Part shown: positions 1-7,649 of the stretch, one piece after another
Numbering within the stretch: the stretch's first letter is position 1
How the letters are laid out: each line of letters begins with the position of its first letter
Origin: Yoonia sp. I 8.24
GTDB lineage: Bacteria > Pseudomonadota > Alphaproteobacteria > Rhodobacterales > Rhodobacteraceae
Assembly: GCF_022096995.1 (NCBI RefSeq)
Contig: NZ_JACXGQ010000001.1
Coordinates: 310,001 to 374,000 of the forward strand
DNA: 64,000 nucleotides
Direction of reading: 5' to 3'
Translations under genes and position numbers: made by a program
The notes under the pieces: generated by a model
The model's input: only the letters and a program-made list of their open reading frames with translations
Database searches by the model: none
Told to the model about the DNA's origin: nothing

Positions 1-725
1 AGCGCGCCTTCGACATCTTCCAGCAGCGCACCGTCGATTTCTTGGCGCCCCAATGCGGTGCCCGCATAACGCGCTTCGATCTCGGCGATAAAGCTTTGCG
101 CAAGGTTCGCGCGATTGGCTTGGGTGGGCGCATGGGTTTGCACCGTGGATTCTAGCGCCAGTAAATCGCGCAGCGCGGCCGTGCGGCGCGGTGTTGTGGT
201 CACGCAGGCTTGCGGGTGATCCCCTAGGCGTAACCCAAACTGCAACATATCCCATGTGTCGCCCGCTTTGCGCCATTTCGCCAATTCATCGGCCCAAACG
301 GCATCAAACTGCGGACCGCGCAAGGATTCAGGTTCATGCGCCGAAAACAACTGTGCCTGCGCGCCATTGGGCCACACCAACAATCGCCGGGTGGCGACCC
401 AATCGGGGCGGCGGTCCGGCGGGCAGACCGCCATGATACCGCTTTCGCCAAACACCATGACCTCACGCGCCTGATCCATGGTTTCCGCGACAATCGCCAG
501 ACGGCGCGCGCGGCCGGGGACCGTTGGGCGCGGCCCTTCGACCATGCTGCGGACCCATTCAGCGCCTGCACGGGTTTTACCTGCCCCGCGCCCGCCCAAA
601 ATCACCCAAGTGCGCCAATCACCACTAGGCGGCAATTGATGCGGCAAGGCCCAAAACGCAAACATATAGGGCAGCGCTGCGACCTGCGCCTCGGTCAGCC
701 CATCGATAAACTCAATCTGCGTCAA
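1..725 (-). CDS. GTA terminase large subunit (g2), partial at window edge
   Basis: ATPase/nuclease motor that packages DNA into gene transfer agent heads. I translated this frame by hand: it is open from a TTG at 725, with an in-frame ATG at 665, to the window edge. The N-terminal ATPase part shows a Walker A loop GGRGAGKT, a Walker B-like segment ending DAVWADE, and the flanking text PHQLPPSGDWRTWVILGG typical of the rhodobacterial GTA terminase. Only about 240 residues are present; the nuclease domain lies beyond base 1. It overlaps the end of the small terminase gene by about 14 bases if the TTG is used, which suggests translational coupling. A related prophage terminase cannot be excluded from this fragment, but the position after mltG and the small partner favour a GTA. 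Confidence 0.85.
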   Translation of the reverse strand, partial: MTQIEFIDGLTEAQVAALPYMFAFWALPHQLPPSGDWRTWVILGGRGAGKTRAGAEWVRSMVEGPRPTVPGRARRLAIVAETMDQAREVMVFGESGIMAVCPPDRRPDWVATRRLLVWPNGAQAQLFSAHEPESLRGPQFDAVWADELAKWRKAGDTWDMLQFGLRLGDHPQACVTTTPRRTAALRDLLALESTVQTHAPTQANRANLAQSFIAEIEARYAGTALGRQEIDGALLEDVEGA

Positions 726-1038
726 GCGTGGCGCGGATGCGATCAAGCTGGCCCCCGATGTCATCGCGCAAGGCGTCATAATCGATGGTGGCGTCAGGTT
801 GGCTGGCTTGTTGTTGGGCATGAAACGCCTCCTCTGCCGCGAGCACCTTGAGGTGCGCGGATTGTAAATCACTGAGCTTGGTCACAATGGCTTTGGGGGG
901 GGTGGCGGTCGCGGTTTCAATTTCCGCAATCATTTGCCGCAGTAGATTTCGGACTGATAAATACAACTCTGCAATCTCGGCCACGCGGGCCGAGGCGGTA
1001 TCAAGGGCATCCTGCCCCTGATCGTCTAAATTGTTCAT
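712..1038 (-). CDS. GTA small terminase-like protein (g1)
   Basis: Short protein of 108 residues just before the GTA terminase large subunit, the place of gene g1, which recognises or loads DNA for the packaging motor. It is largely helical and charged, with a predicted coiled segment around residues 30-75 and an acidic C-terminus ending DAD. The start was set at ATG 1038 (MNNLDDQ) because the longer reading frame to 1131 runs into the structured leader and looks non-coding. No strong Shine-Dalgarno is seen before 1038. A run of eight C residues (eight G on the plus strand, 895-902) lies in the coding sequence. Function rests mainly on position and size; sequence identity to known g1 proteins is not claimed. 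Confidence 0.65.
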   Translation of the reverse strand: MNNLDDQGQDALDTASARVAEIAELYLSVRNLLRQMIAEIETATATPPKAIVTKLSDLQSAHLKVLAAEEAFHAQQQASQPDATIDYDALRDDIGGQLDRIRATLDAD

Positions 1039-1131
1039 GATGGTTTTGCCTAAGTTAGGCTTCCGTGTCACCGAGAGGTGCGTGCACCTTCTAGCAAGAT
1101 GACTATAGGCATGCAAAGCCCCATAAGTCAA

Positions 1132-1165
1132 TCAGCCGAAGGTGCTAAGACGCACCCTCGACTGA
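1132..1165 (-). promoter_or_regulatory. Strong hairpin between mltG and the GTA genes
   Basis: Inverted repeat with 14-bp arms (1132-1145 and 1152-1165) and a six-base loop TAAGAC. On the minus-strand transcript all 14 positions pair, two of them as G-U. No T-run follows in the direction of mltG transcription, so it is not a classical intrinsic terminator. It lies 24 bases past the mltG stop and about 95 bases before the g1 start. It could protect the mltG mRNA 3' end, attenuate read-through into the GTA, or be an operator. Confidence 0.6.
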
Positions 1166-1189
1166 TAAATAGTTAACCTTTACAAGGCT

Positions 1190-2347
1190 TTAATTGTCCG
1201 CGCCCTGCTCTGCCTCGATTTCGCGCCAGCGCGCAACATTGCTGTTATGTTCGTCCAATGTCGTCGCAAATGCGTGCCCGCCGGTACCATCCGCCACAAA
1301 GAAAATGAACGGCGTGCTATCGGGGTTGAGCGCCGCTTCAATACTGGCGCGGCCCGGGTTGGCAATTGGGGTCGGCGGCAAGGCGGGGATCACATAAGTG
1401 TTCCAAGGCGTCTCGCCCCGCAGTTCGCTTTGCCGCAGACCACGGCCCAAGATGCCTTCGCCCTGCGTGATCCCATAAATCACGGTCGGGTCTGTTTGCA
1501 GTTTCATGCCTTGATTTAGACGGTTGATAAAGACACTGGCAACCTGCCGGCGTTCTGCGGCAACACCTGTTTCTTTTTCAACAATACTTGCCAAGATCAA
1601 CGCTTCTTCAGGCGAGGCTAATGGCAGCCCTTCCGCACGTTCCGCCCAAGCCGTCGCGAGAATTTCGGTCTGGCGCTCAGTCATCTGCGCGACGATTTCA
1701 GATGCGCGCATCTCTGTGACGATTGGATAGCTGCCGGGGGCAAGCGACCCTTCGGCGGGCGCTTCGCGCACGTCAGCGGTCAAAACATCAATCGCGCTCA
1801 GTTCATTCACAATTTGCCAACTGGTCACACCCTCGGCAACGACAACACTAAATTCGGTTCCGGTCGCGTCGCGCGCTTCAACGTATTGCGCGGGCGTTTC
1901 TACCTCATCTGGATTAAAGCTAACGAGATCAACAAAACTACTCGTTTCAGGATCGAGTTCACGCACCTGAATTTGCATCCGGTTGATACCAATGCGGTAA
2001 ACGATGCCCACCCCACATGTATTGGCCCCGCCACGCGTGACAATATCGACAATTTCTTCCATTGGTGCGGCTTCTGGCACCAAGAAACGGCCTGCCTTCA
2101 GCAAACCTGCTTTATCCGAATAATCCGCACCCGTTTCAAAGATAAATGTGGATGAAATCGCATCGCGTTCTGACAATTCGCGTGCAACACGCGACATGTT
2201 GGATCCGCTACTGACCTCAAAACAGATTGGCTGCACCAATGGGCCGGGTGCCGTATATTGCGTCACACCCCAGCCGATCCCACCGACCAAAAGAAACAGG
2301 CCGACGATGATCAGCGTCATAAAGTTAGACGCAATATGGCGCCACAT
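1190..2347 (-). CDS. mltG: Endolytic peptidoglycan transglycosylase MltG
   Basis: Membrane-bound lytic transglycosylase that cuts nascent glycan strands at the inner membrane and so sets glycan length. One N-terminal membrane segment (about residues 9-29) anchors a periplasmic part. The YceG catalytic region is clear from about residue 240: ILASIVEKETG carries the catalytic glutamate (around 257), followed by FINRLNQGMKLQTDPTVIYG. Length 385 is normal. The ATG overlaps the fabF stop as TAATG, so the two are translationally coupled; acpP-fabF-mltG is a common bacterial order. Downstream on the same strand come the GTA genes, separated by a strong hairpin. Confidence 0.95.
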   Translation of the reverse strand: MWRHIASNFMTLIIVGLFLLVGGIGWGVTQYTAPGPLVQPICFEVSSGSNMSRVARELSERDAISSTFIFETGADYSDKAGLLKAGRFLVPEAAPMEEIVDIVTRGGANTCGVGIVYRIGINRMQIQVRELDPETSSFVDLVSFNPDEVETPAQYVEARDATGTEFSVVVAEGVTSWQIVNELSAIDVLTADVREAPAEGSLAPGSYPIVTEMRASEIVAQMTERQTEILATAWAERAEGLPLASPEEALILASIVEKETGVAAERRQVASVFINRLNQGMKLQTDPTVIYGITQGEGILGRGLRQSELRGETPWNTYVIPALPPTPIANPGRASIEAALNPDSTPFIFFVADGTGGHAFATTLDEHNSNVARWREIEAEQGADN

Positions 2348-3609
2348 TAGCTGACCTTTCCGAACACAACACTGGCATTCGTGCCGCCAAATCCGAACGA
2401 GTTCGACAAAGCAATGTCAATTTTCCGTTCGCGTTTTGAATTGGCACAAAGGTCAACCGCCGTTTCAACCGCCGGATTGTCCAAATTGATCGTTGGCGGG
2501 GCCACTTGATCCCGGATCGCAAGAATCGAGAAAATAGCCTCAATCGCGCCCGCAGCGCCCAAAAGGTGCCCGGTAGCGGATTTTGTCGAAGACATGGTTA
2601 GCTTTGCTGCGGCCTCTGGCCCCACAAGCCGCTCAACAGCGCCCAATTCAATGGTGTCGGCCATTGTCGACGTGCCGTGCGCGTTGACGTAGTCGATTTG
2701 TGCAGGGTCAATCCCCGCATTGCGACAAGCCGCGCGCATCGCACGCTCTGCACCTTCGTGGTCGGGTGGCGGGGCTGTGATGTGATGCGCGTCGCCGCTC
2801 AGCCCGTAACCCAGCACTTCGGCATAGATATGCGCACCACGCGCCACGGCGTGTTCGTATTCTTCAAGAACGACCATCCCGGCACCCTCGCCCATGACAA
2901 ACCCATCGCGGTCTTCGTCCCACGGGCGGCTGGCATTTTGTGGATCATCATTATGCTTTGTGCTCAGTGCCTTACAGGCGTTAAAACCCGCCATACCGAT
3001 TTCACAAATCGCGGCCTCTGCACCACCAGCAACCATCACATCCGCATCACCATGCTGGATCAGACGTGACGCATCACCAATCGCGTGCGCACCCGTTGAA
3101 CAAGCCGTCACAACAGCGTGGTTTGGACCGCGGAACCCGTATTTTATCGACACCTGACCCGAAATCAGGTTGATCAGCGCACCGGGCACAAAGAACGGCG
3201 ACACGCGACGTGGGCCTTTTTCCGCCATCATCACGGCGGTATTAGCGATTGAGTTCAACCCGCCAATCCCAGAGCCCATCATCACGCCTGTACGCTCTTG
3301 ACCTTCACGGTCTTCGGGCATCCAGCCTGAATCCTCGATCGCCTGCTGCGCGGCGGCCATCCCGAACAGAATAAAGGTATCAACTTTCCGCTGTTCCTTT
3401 GGTTCCATGTATTTATCGGCATTAAACGTGCCATCTGTGCCATCGCCCAGCGGCACTTCGCAGGCGTATTGGGTGGTCAATTTACTGGGATCGAACCCCG
3501 TAATTGTTCCCGCACCTGATTGGCCCGCAAGGATACGTTCCCATGATTTTTCGACACCATCTGCTAGGGGTGTGACCAACCCCAGCCCTGTAACTACGAC
3601 GCGACGCAT
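2347..3609 (-). CDS. fabF: Beta-ketoacyl-ACP synthase II FabF
   Basis: Condenses malonyl-ACP with acyl-ACP in fatty acid elongation (cytosol). The 420-residue thiolase-fold protein has the active-site cysteine in VVTACSTGAHA (C170), the first histidine in VNAHGTSTMAD and the second in KSATGHLLGAAGA, with a C-terminal SFGFGGTNAS loop, so it should be active. The start is ATG 3609 (MRRVVVTGLG), as usual for the family. It is separated from acpP by two opposite-strand genes, whereas acpP and fabF are adjacent in many bacteria. Confidence 0.97.
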   Translation of the reverse strand: MRRVVVTGLGLVTPLADGVEKSWERILAGQSGAGTITGFDPSKLTTQYACEVPLGDGTDGTFNADKYMEPKEQRKVDTFILFGMAAAQQAIEDSGWMPEDREGQERTGVMMGSGIGGLNSIANTAVMMAEKGPRRVSPFFVPGALINLISGQVSIKYGFRGPNHAVVTACSTGAHAIGDASRLIQHGDADVMVAGGAEAAICEIGMAGFNACKALSTKHNDDPQNASRPWDEDRDGFVMGEGAGMVVLEEYEHAVARGAHIYAEVLGYGLSGDAHHITAPPPDHEGAERAMRAACRNAGIDPAQIDYVNAHGTSTMADTIELGAVERLVGPEAAAKLTMSSTKSATGHLLGAAGAIEAIFSILAIRDQVAPPTINLDNPAVETAVDLCANSKRERKIDIALSNSFGFGGTNASVVFGKVS

Positions 3610-3773
3610 ATTATTCTGCCCTCACCTGATTGGCGTATTTGGTGCAGTGATAACCCAGCCAGTCGTGCAGGGGCAAGAGCATGCGCGGAATCAAGCGGTG
3701 ACGCGCCAGATGTTCACGTCAAGTTAACGAAGTCCGACATAGAATTGCTGGGTTTCCAAGCGGTGAACGTGAA

Positions 3774-4379
3774 ATGAACGCATTTTTTCATCGGTGGATG
3801 CTTGCATCCGTCTTGATCTGGGCTGCTTTTGCGGCCCACGCTAACTGCGGTGTGATCGATACGCTTGATAAACTACACAGCGTCGAAACACGGCTGATGC
3901 GAAATCCGAATTCGCCGCTTTATAGTTCTGAGATTCGGTATTTGTCCAACCAAGCACGTCAACTCAGTGGGGCATCAGTGACAGATGGGCTACAAGCGGG
4001 CCCATCGACAGACAAAGGTGCCGCGTTTCTTTATTTTATCTACTACGCCAAAAAGCTCGCGCTTGAAGTCAGCATTGACGAACCCGCCACCGCGACACGC
4101 ATTCTGCAACACCCTGCAGTCAGTGCAAACCATACCAGCGTTGGCGTCTATTTGGGCGACATGCGGTGTTCGGCAGCCGAAATTGCAGGTGCCGCCCCCT
4201 TCCCAATTGTTACCTCTGATCAAATTGACATCGAATTTCTTGTCGCGCGTTCCGTCGTCACATCCGTATTCACGCTGCGCCACATCTTAATCGCAATCGC
4301 TCTGTCAGCTGCCCTTTTAGTTTGGCTACAGTTCCGAAATCCGCATAGGGCTGCCAACCCGCGCTCAAACCGCTCATGA
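3774..4379 (+). CDS. Exported single-span membrane protein, paralogue of the PilZ protein next door
   Basis: Unrecognised 201-residue protein. Residues 1-23 form a signal peptide ending AAHA, followed by a mature start NCGVIDTLDKLHSVETRL that closely resembles NCEVIALLDMMHSVEHRI of the following gene. The body (about 25-160) should be periplasmic. A hydrophobic segment near 168-185 (HILIAIALSAALLVWLQF) is followed by a short basic tail, so the C-terminus probably faces the cytosol. It therefore has the same layout as its neighbour but stops where the neighbour continues into a PilZ domain. Two cysteines (after the signal peptide and near 133) recur at comparable places in both. Function unknown; tandem duplication with loss or gain of the PilZ part is inferred. 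Confidence 0.7.
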   Translation: MNAFFHRWMLASVLIWAAFAAHANCGVIDTLDKLHSVETRLMRNPNSPLYSSEIRYLSNQARQLSGASVTDGLQAGPSTDKGAAFLYFIYYAKKLALEVSIDEPATATRILQHPAVSANHTSVGVYLGDMRCSAAEIAGAAPFPIVTSDQIDIEFLVARSVVTSVFTLRHILIAIALSAALLVWLQFRNPHRAANPRSNRS

Positions 4380-4464
4380 ACGTGCGAAATACGCCGCCGT
4401 TTTGCTTTAACCTTTATTAACGCTCTATCGCTTAACCTCATTAAATCCAGCATTGGAAGTTTTA

Positions 4465-5337
4465 ATGGTTCGCGGTTTTCGCATATTTATTCGTGTCATT
4501 GCGCCTGTGTGGTGCGTACAGCCCGCCTACGCGAATTGCGAGGTGATTGCGCTACTCGACATGATGCACAGTGTTGAGCACCGGATATCTCAGGCCGAAA
4601 ACGACACGAATTTGGGAGTAGAAATCCAGTTTTTGTCGCGTGGCATAGCCCGCACATCGACCTATGATATGCTGGCAATCGTTGGGCCGCAAAACGCCGC
4701 CGCCTTTGAGGGGTTTCTTGATCAAACGCAGGAATTTCTGCACGTTTTTGAACGGCAAAGCCTGCCCACCGCTATGACTTTTCTCAAATCACGCAACGCC
4801 ATTCGTCAATTAAATGATATTGCCAATCGCTTGCCCGAATTGCGCTGCGCCCCGCCTCAACAGATATTACAAGGGCCGCCCAGCGACGACGATGGCACAA
4901 ACCTATCAGGTGTGCCTCTCAACTTCACGCTCTCGCGCGATCGGGTCTTGCTCGCTGTTTTGGGGCTGATCGCATTTATGATTGCAACGTTCTTTGCGAT
5001 GCGATGGCAGGCGCGCAATCAACGGCGTACGAAGCGGTACCGCATCCACTATCAGACCCAATATCAGGTGAACGATGGCAAACATTTCGGTGTTTTACTT
5101 GATATTAGCGGCGCTGGCATAAAGCTACAGCACGATCCATCGCAACCGCCCATGCTAGGGACAAAAATCATAGTGGATATTGGAGATCAACGGGTCAGTG
5201 GCACCATCCAATGGACCAATCCGAACTTTAGCGGCATTCTTCTGAGCCCGCCAATGCACGCGCGTCAGGTGAACAAATTCGTCCGCACGCAGCAAAGCGC
5301 AAAAACGAAAACGGCGCCCCAAAGGGACGCCGTTTAA
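4465..5337 (+). CDS. Envelope-spanning protein with C-terminal PilZ domain
   Basis: 290-residue protein: signal peptide (1-23, ending AYA), a periplasmic domain related to that of the preceding gene, one membrane segment near 158-182 (VLLAVLGLIAFMIATFFAM), then a cytoplasmic PilZ domain from about 187. The PilZ domain keeps both c-di-GMP-binding signatures, RxxxR (RRTKR) and DxSxxG (DISGAG), so nucleotide binding is plausible. The start is ATG 4465 because GGAAG lies five bases before it; a TTG at 4453 is also open. The last codons overlap the hairpin that terminates acpP on the other strand. The layout suggests coupling between a periplasmic signal or structure and cytosolic c-di-GMP, but the task is unknown. 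Confidence 0.8.
   Translation: MVRGFRIFIRVIAPVWCVQPAYANCEVIALLDMMHSVEHRISQAENDTNLGVEIQFLSRGIARTSTYDMLAIVGPQNAAAFEGFLDQTQEFLHVFERQSLPTAMTFLKSRNAIRQLNDIANRLPELRCAPPQQILQGPPSDDDGTNLSGVPLNFTLSRDRVLLAVLGLIAFMIATFFAMRWQARNQRRTKRYRIHYQTQYQVNDGKHFGVLLDISGAGIKLQHDPSQPPMLGTKIIVDIGDQRVSGTIQWTNPNFSGILLSPPMHARQVNKFVRTQQSAKTKTAPQRDAV
5308..5335 (-). terminator. Intrinsic terminator of acpP, inside the 3' end of the PilZ gene
   Basis: Arms AAACGGCG (5309-5316) and CGCCGTTT (5328-5335) with an inner CCC/GGG pairing form a GC-rich hairpin. On the minus strand it is followed by TTCGTTTTT, the expected U-rich tail for acpP transcription. It also encodes the last residues of the plus-strand PilZ protein. Confidence 0.8.
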
Positions 5338-5354
5338 CGCAAACAACAGTTAAG

Positions 5355-5588
5355 TTACTGTGCGCCGTTGATGAATTTTACCGCGTCACCAAAGGTTTGG
5401 ATCGTTTCGGCTGCATCATCAGGGATTTCGATCCCGAATTCTTCTTCAAAAGCCATAACCAGCTCAACCGTATCAAGGCTGTCTGCGCCAAGATCGTCGA
5501 TGAAAGACGCTGTTTCTGTTACTTTATCTTCTTCAACACCAAGATGCTCTACTACGATCTTGCGTACGCGGTCTGCAACGTCGCTCAT
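5355..5588 (-). CDS. acpP: Acyl carrier protein
   Basis: Acidic 77-residue carrier of growing acyl chains in fatty acid synthesis. The phosphopantetheine attachment serine is S37 in [13 protein letters not shown]. Length and charge are standard. It sits downstream of fabD-fabG on the same strand but about 190 bases away, and has its own terminator at 5308-5335. The upstream gap contains two small hairpins (GGGC...GCCC type, about 5610-5645) and a 10-bp palindrome GTGACGTCAC at 5699-5708, either of which may be regulatory. Confidence 0.97.
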   Translation of the reverse strand: MSDVADRVRKIVVEHLGVEEDKVTETASFIDDLGADSLDTVELVMAFEEEFGIEIPDDAAETIQTFGDAVKFINGAQ

Positions 5589-5780
5589 GTCAAATTCCTC
5601 ATGTCTTTCTGGGCTTATGCCCGTTCTAATTTGGGCTGACGCCCGACTTATACTTTCCCCTTACGGGGTTTCACCGATCTGCGCCACAAACATCCGACGT
5701 GACGTCACATGCGCTTTTCGGCAAATCTGGGTGGCCTATAGCAGAGAATTCCGCTTTCGCAAACGGTTTCATACCCGCCC

Positions 5781-6518
5781 CTAGAGCATGGCCATCCCGC
5801 CGTTCACATGCAAGGTTGTCCCGGTCACATAAGCGGCTTCTTGGCTAGAAAGATACAAAACCGCCGCTGCGATCTCGTCTGCGTCGCCCATCCGGCCCGC
5901 GGGCACCTGTGTCAGAATGCCCGTTTTTTGATCATCTGTCAGCTTATCGGTCATCGCTGTGGTAATAAAACCGGGTGCCACGCAGTTCACGGTGATCCCG
6001 CGGCTCGCGACCTCATAGGCGATTGACTTCGACATGCCGACAACACCCGCTTTTGACGCGGCATAATTGGCCTGCCCCGGGTTCCCTGTCGCGCCGACAA
6101 CGGATGAGATGTTCACAATGCGCCCCCAGCGAGATTTCATCATACCACGGATCACGCCTTTGCACAGACGCATAGTCGACGTCAGGTTCACATCAAGCAC
6201 AGAAGACCATTCGTCGTCCGACATCCGCATAAAGATGTTGTCGCGGGTGATTCCTGCATTGTTGACCAAAATATCAACGGATCCCATCGCGTCCGCCGCC
6301 TGTTTGGGCAGGGCTGTCACGGCTTCTGCATCGCTCAGGTTACAGGGCAGTACATGGGCGCGCGCGCCTAGTTCTGCAGCCAAGGCTTCAAGCGGGGCAA
6401 CCCGCGTGCCAGACAAAGCAACGGTTGCGCCAGCCGCATGCAATGTTTTTGCAATTGCGCCACCGATACCACCTGAAGCCCCTGTGATCAGGACATTCTT
6501 TCCGTTCAAATCAAACAT
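5781..6518 (-). CDS. fabG: 3-oxoacyl-ACP reductase FabG
   Basis: NADPH-dependent short-chain dehydrogenase that reduces 3-ketoacyl-ACP, the first reductive step of the elongation cycle. The 245-residue protein has the Rossmann motif TGASGGIGGAIA near the N-terminus, NNAGITRD, the catalytic serine in NISSVVG, and the YAASKAG tyrosine/lysine pair. Ending at VNGGMAML is typical of FabG. It lies 10 bases after fabD, so the two are co-transcribed. Confidence 0.97.
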   Translation of the reverse strand: MFDLNGKNVLITGASGGIGGAIAKTLHAAGATVALSGTRVAPLEALAAELGARAHVLPCNLSDAEAVTALPKQAADAMGSVDILVNNAGITRDNIFMRMSDDEWSSVLDVNLTSTMRLCKGVIRGMMKSRWGRIVNISSVVGATGNPGQANYAASKAGVVGMSKSIAYEVASRGITVNCVAPGFITTAMTDKLTDDQKTGILTQVPAGRMGDADEIAAAVLYLSSQEAAYVTGTTLHVNGGMAML

Positions 6519-6528
6519 TTCTTTTCCT

Positions 6529-7467
6529 TCACGCAGTCATTGCAGCGACCGCAGCGGTCACATTTTCGGGCGTCCCAACCGCTGTCGCCGTCAGGCTTCT
6601 GTCAACACGTTTCACCATGCCACACAGCGCTTTACCAGCACCAATTTCAAAGATTTCTGTGACACCCTGCGCAGCCATATAGCCCACGCTTTCGCGCCAA
6701 CGCACAGAGCCGGTAACCTGATCCACCAAAAGCGCCCGAATTGAATCAGGATCAGTCGCACTGCTTGCGATCACATTGGCGACCAATGGCACAGCCGGGG
6801 CATTGATTGTTACGTCCGCCAATGCCTGCGCCATTTTTTCCGCGGCTGGTGCCATCAATGCACAGTGGAATGGCGCGCTCACCGGGAGCAAAAGCGCGCG
6901 CTTCGCGCCCTTTTCTTTGGCCAATACAGTCGCACGTTCAACAGCAGCCTTATGGCCAGATACCACTACCTGCCCCGGATCGTTATCGTTGGCGGCCTGA
7001 CAAACTTCGCCTTGGGACGCTTCTGCGGCGATTGCGGCAACTGCATCAAAATCCAACCCAAGGATCGCCGCCATCGCGCCAACCCCCACAGGCACCGCCT
7101 CTTGCATGGCTGTGCCGCGCAAGCGCAACAGGCGCGCCGTATCCGCCACCGAAAAAGCCCCAGCGGCAGCAAGCGCTGAATATTCACCCAATGAATGCCC
7201 TGCGACGAATTGCGCGGCTGTGATCTCAACACCTTCGGCTTCAAGCGCACGCATGGCCGCCAGTGACGTTGCCATCAGTGCGGGCTGCGCATTTGCAGTC
7301 AGGGTCAAATCAGCGATATCGCCTTCCCAGATCATCCCCGACAGGTTTTCGCCCAAGGCATCGTCGACCTCGTCGAAAATCGCTTTCGCGGCCGGATAGG
7401 CATCGGCTAATGCCTTCCCCATCCCGATTGTCTGTGCCCCTTGGCCCGGAAATACGAATGCGCGCAT
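6529..7467 (-). CDS. fabD: Malonyl-CoA:ACP transacylase FabD
   Basis: Transfers malonyl from CoA to ACP, feeding fatty acid synthesis. The 312-residue protein opens with AFVFPGQGAQTIGMG, has the nucleophile elbow GHSLGEYSAL (S92) and a VSAPFHCALM segment with the catalytic histidine near 201. It is the first gene of the minus-strand fabD-fabG pair; its promoter should lie in the 180-base gap shared with the divergent cytochrome b561 gene. Confidence 0.97.
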   Translation of the reverse strand: MRAFVFPGQGAQTIGMGKALADAYPAAKAIFDEVDDALGENLSGMIWEGDIADLTLTANAQPALMATSLAAMRALEAEGVEITAAQFVAGHSLGEYSALAAAGAFSVADTARLLRLRGTAMQEAVPVGVGAMAAILGLDFDAVAAIAAEASQGEVCQAANDNDPGQVVVSGHKAAVERATVLAKEKGAKRALLLPVSAPFHCALMAPAAEKMAQALADVTINAPAVPLVANVIASSATDPDSIRALLVDQVTGSVRWRESVGYMAAQGVTEIFEIGAGKALCGMVKRVDRSLTATAVGTPENVTAAVAAMTA

Positions 7468-7649
7468 GAGACCTCTCCATAATTCATTCCCATTGGCGGG
7501 TAGGCTTACCCTGCGGCGCGCGGACGCACAAGCAACCCGTCACATGATAGCAGATGCACATGGGATCATGCGTAGGCACACAGAATCCGCAGTTTGCGCG
7601 AATCTTTCTCCCTGCTAGCCTTCCCGGAACTACATTGAAGGGGGTTACG

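Noticed and set aside
1140-1192. CtrA-type TTAA-N7-TTAA site before the GTA genes
   Set aside because: Two TTAA are present but 13 bases apart, not seven.
3692-3766. Ten-base direct repeat CAAGCGGTGA upstream of the first envelope gene
   Set aside because: Two copies 65 bases apart can be chance; no further copy found near.
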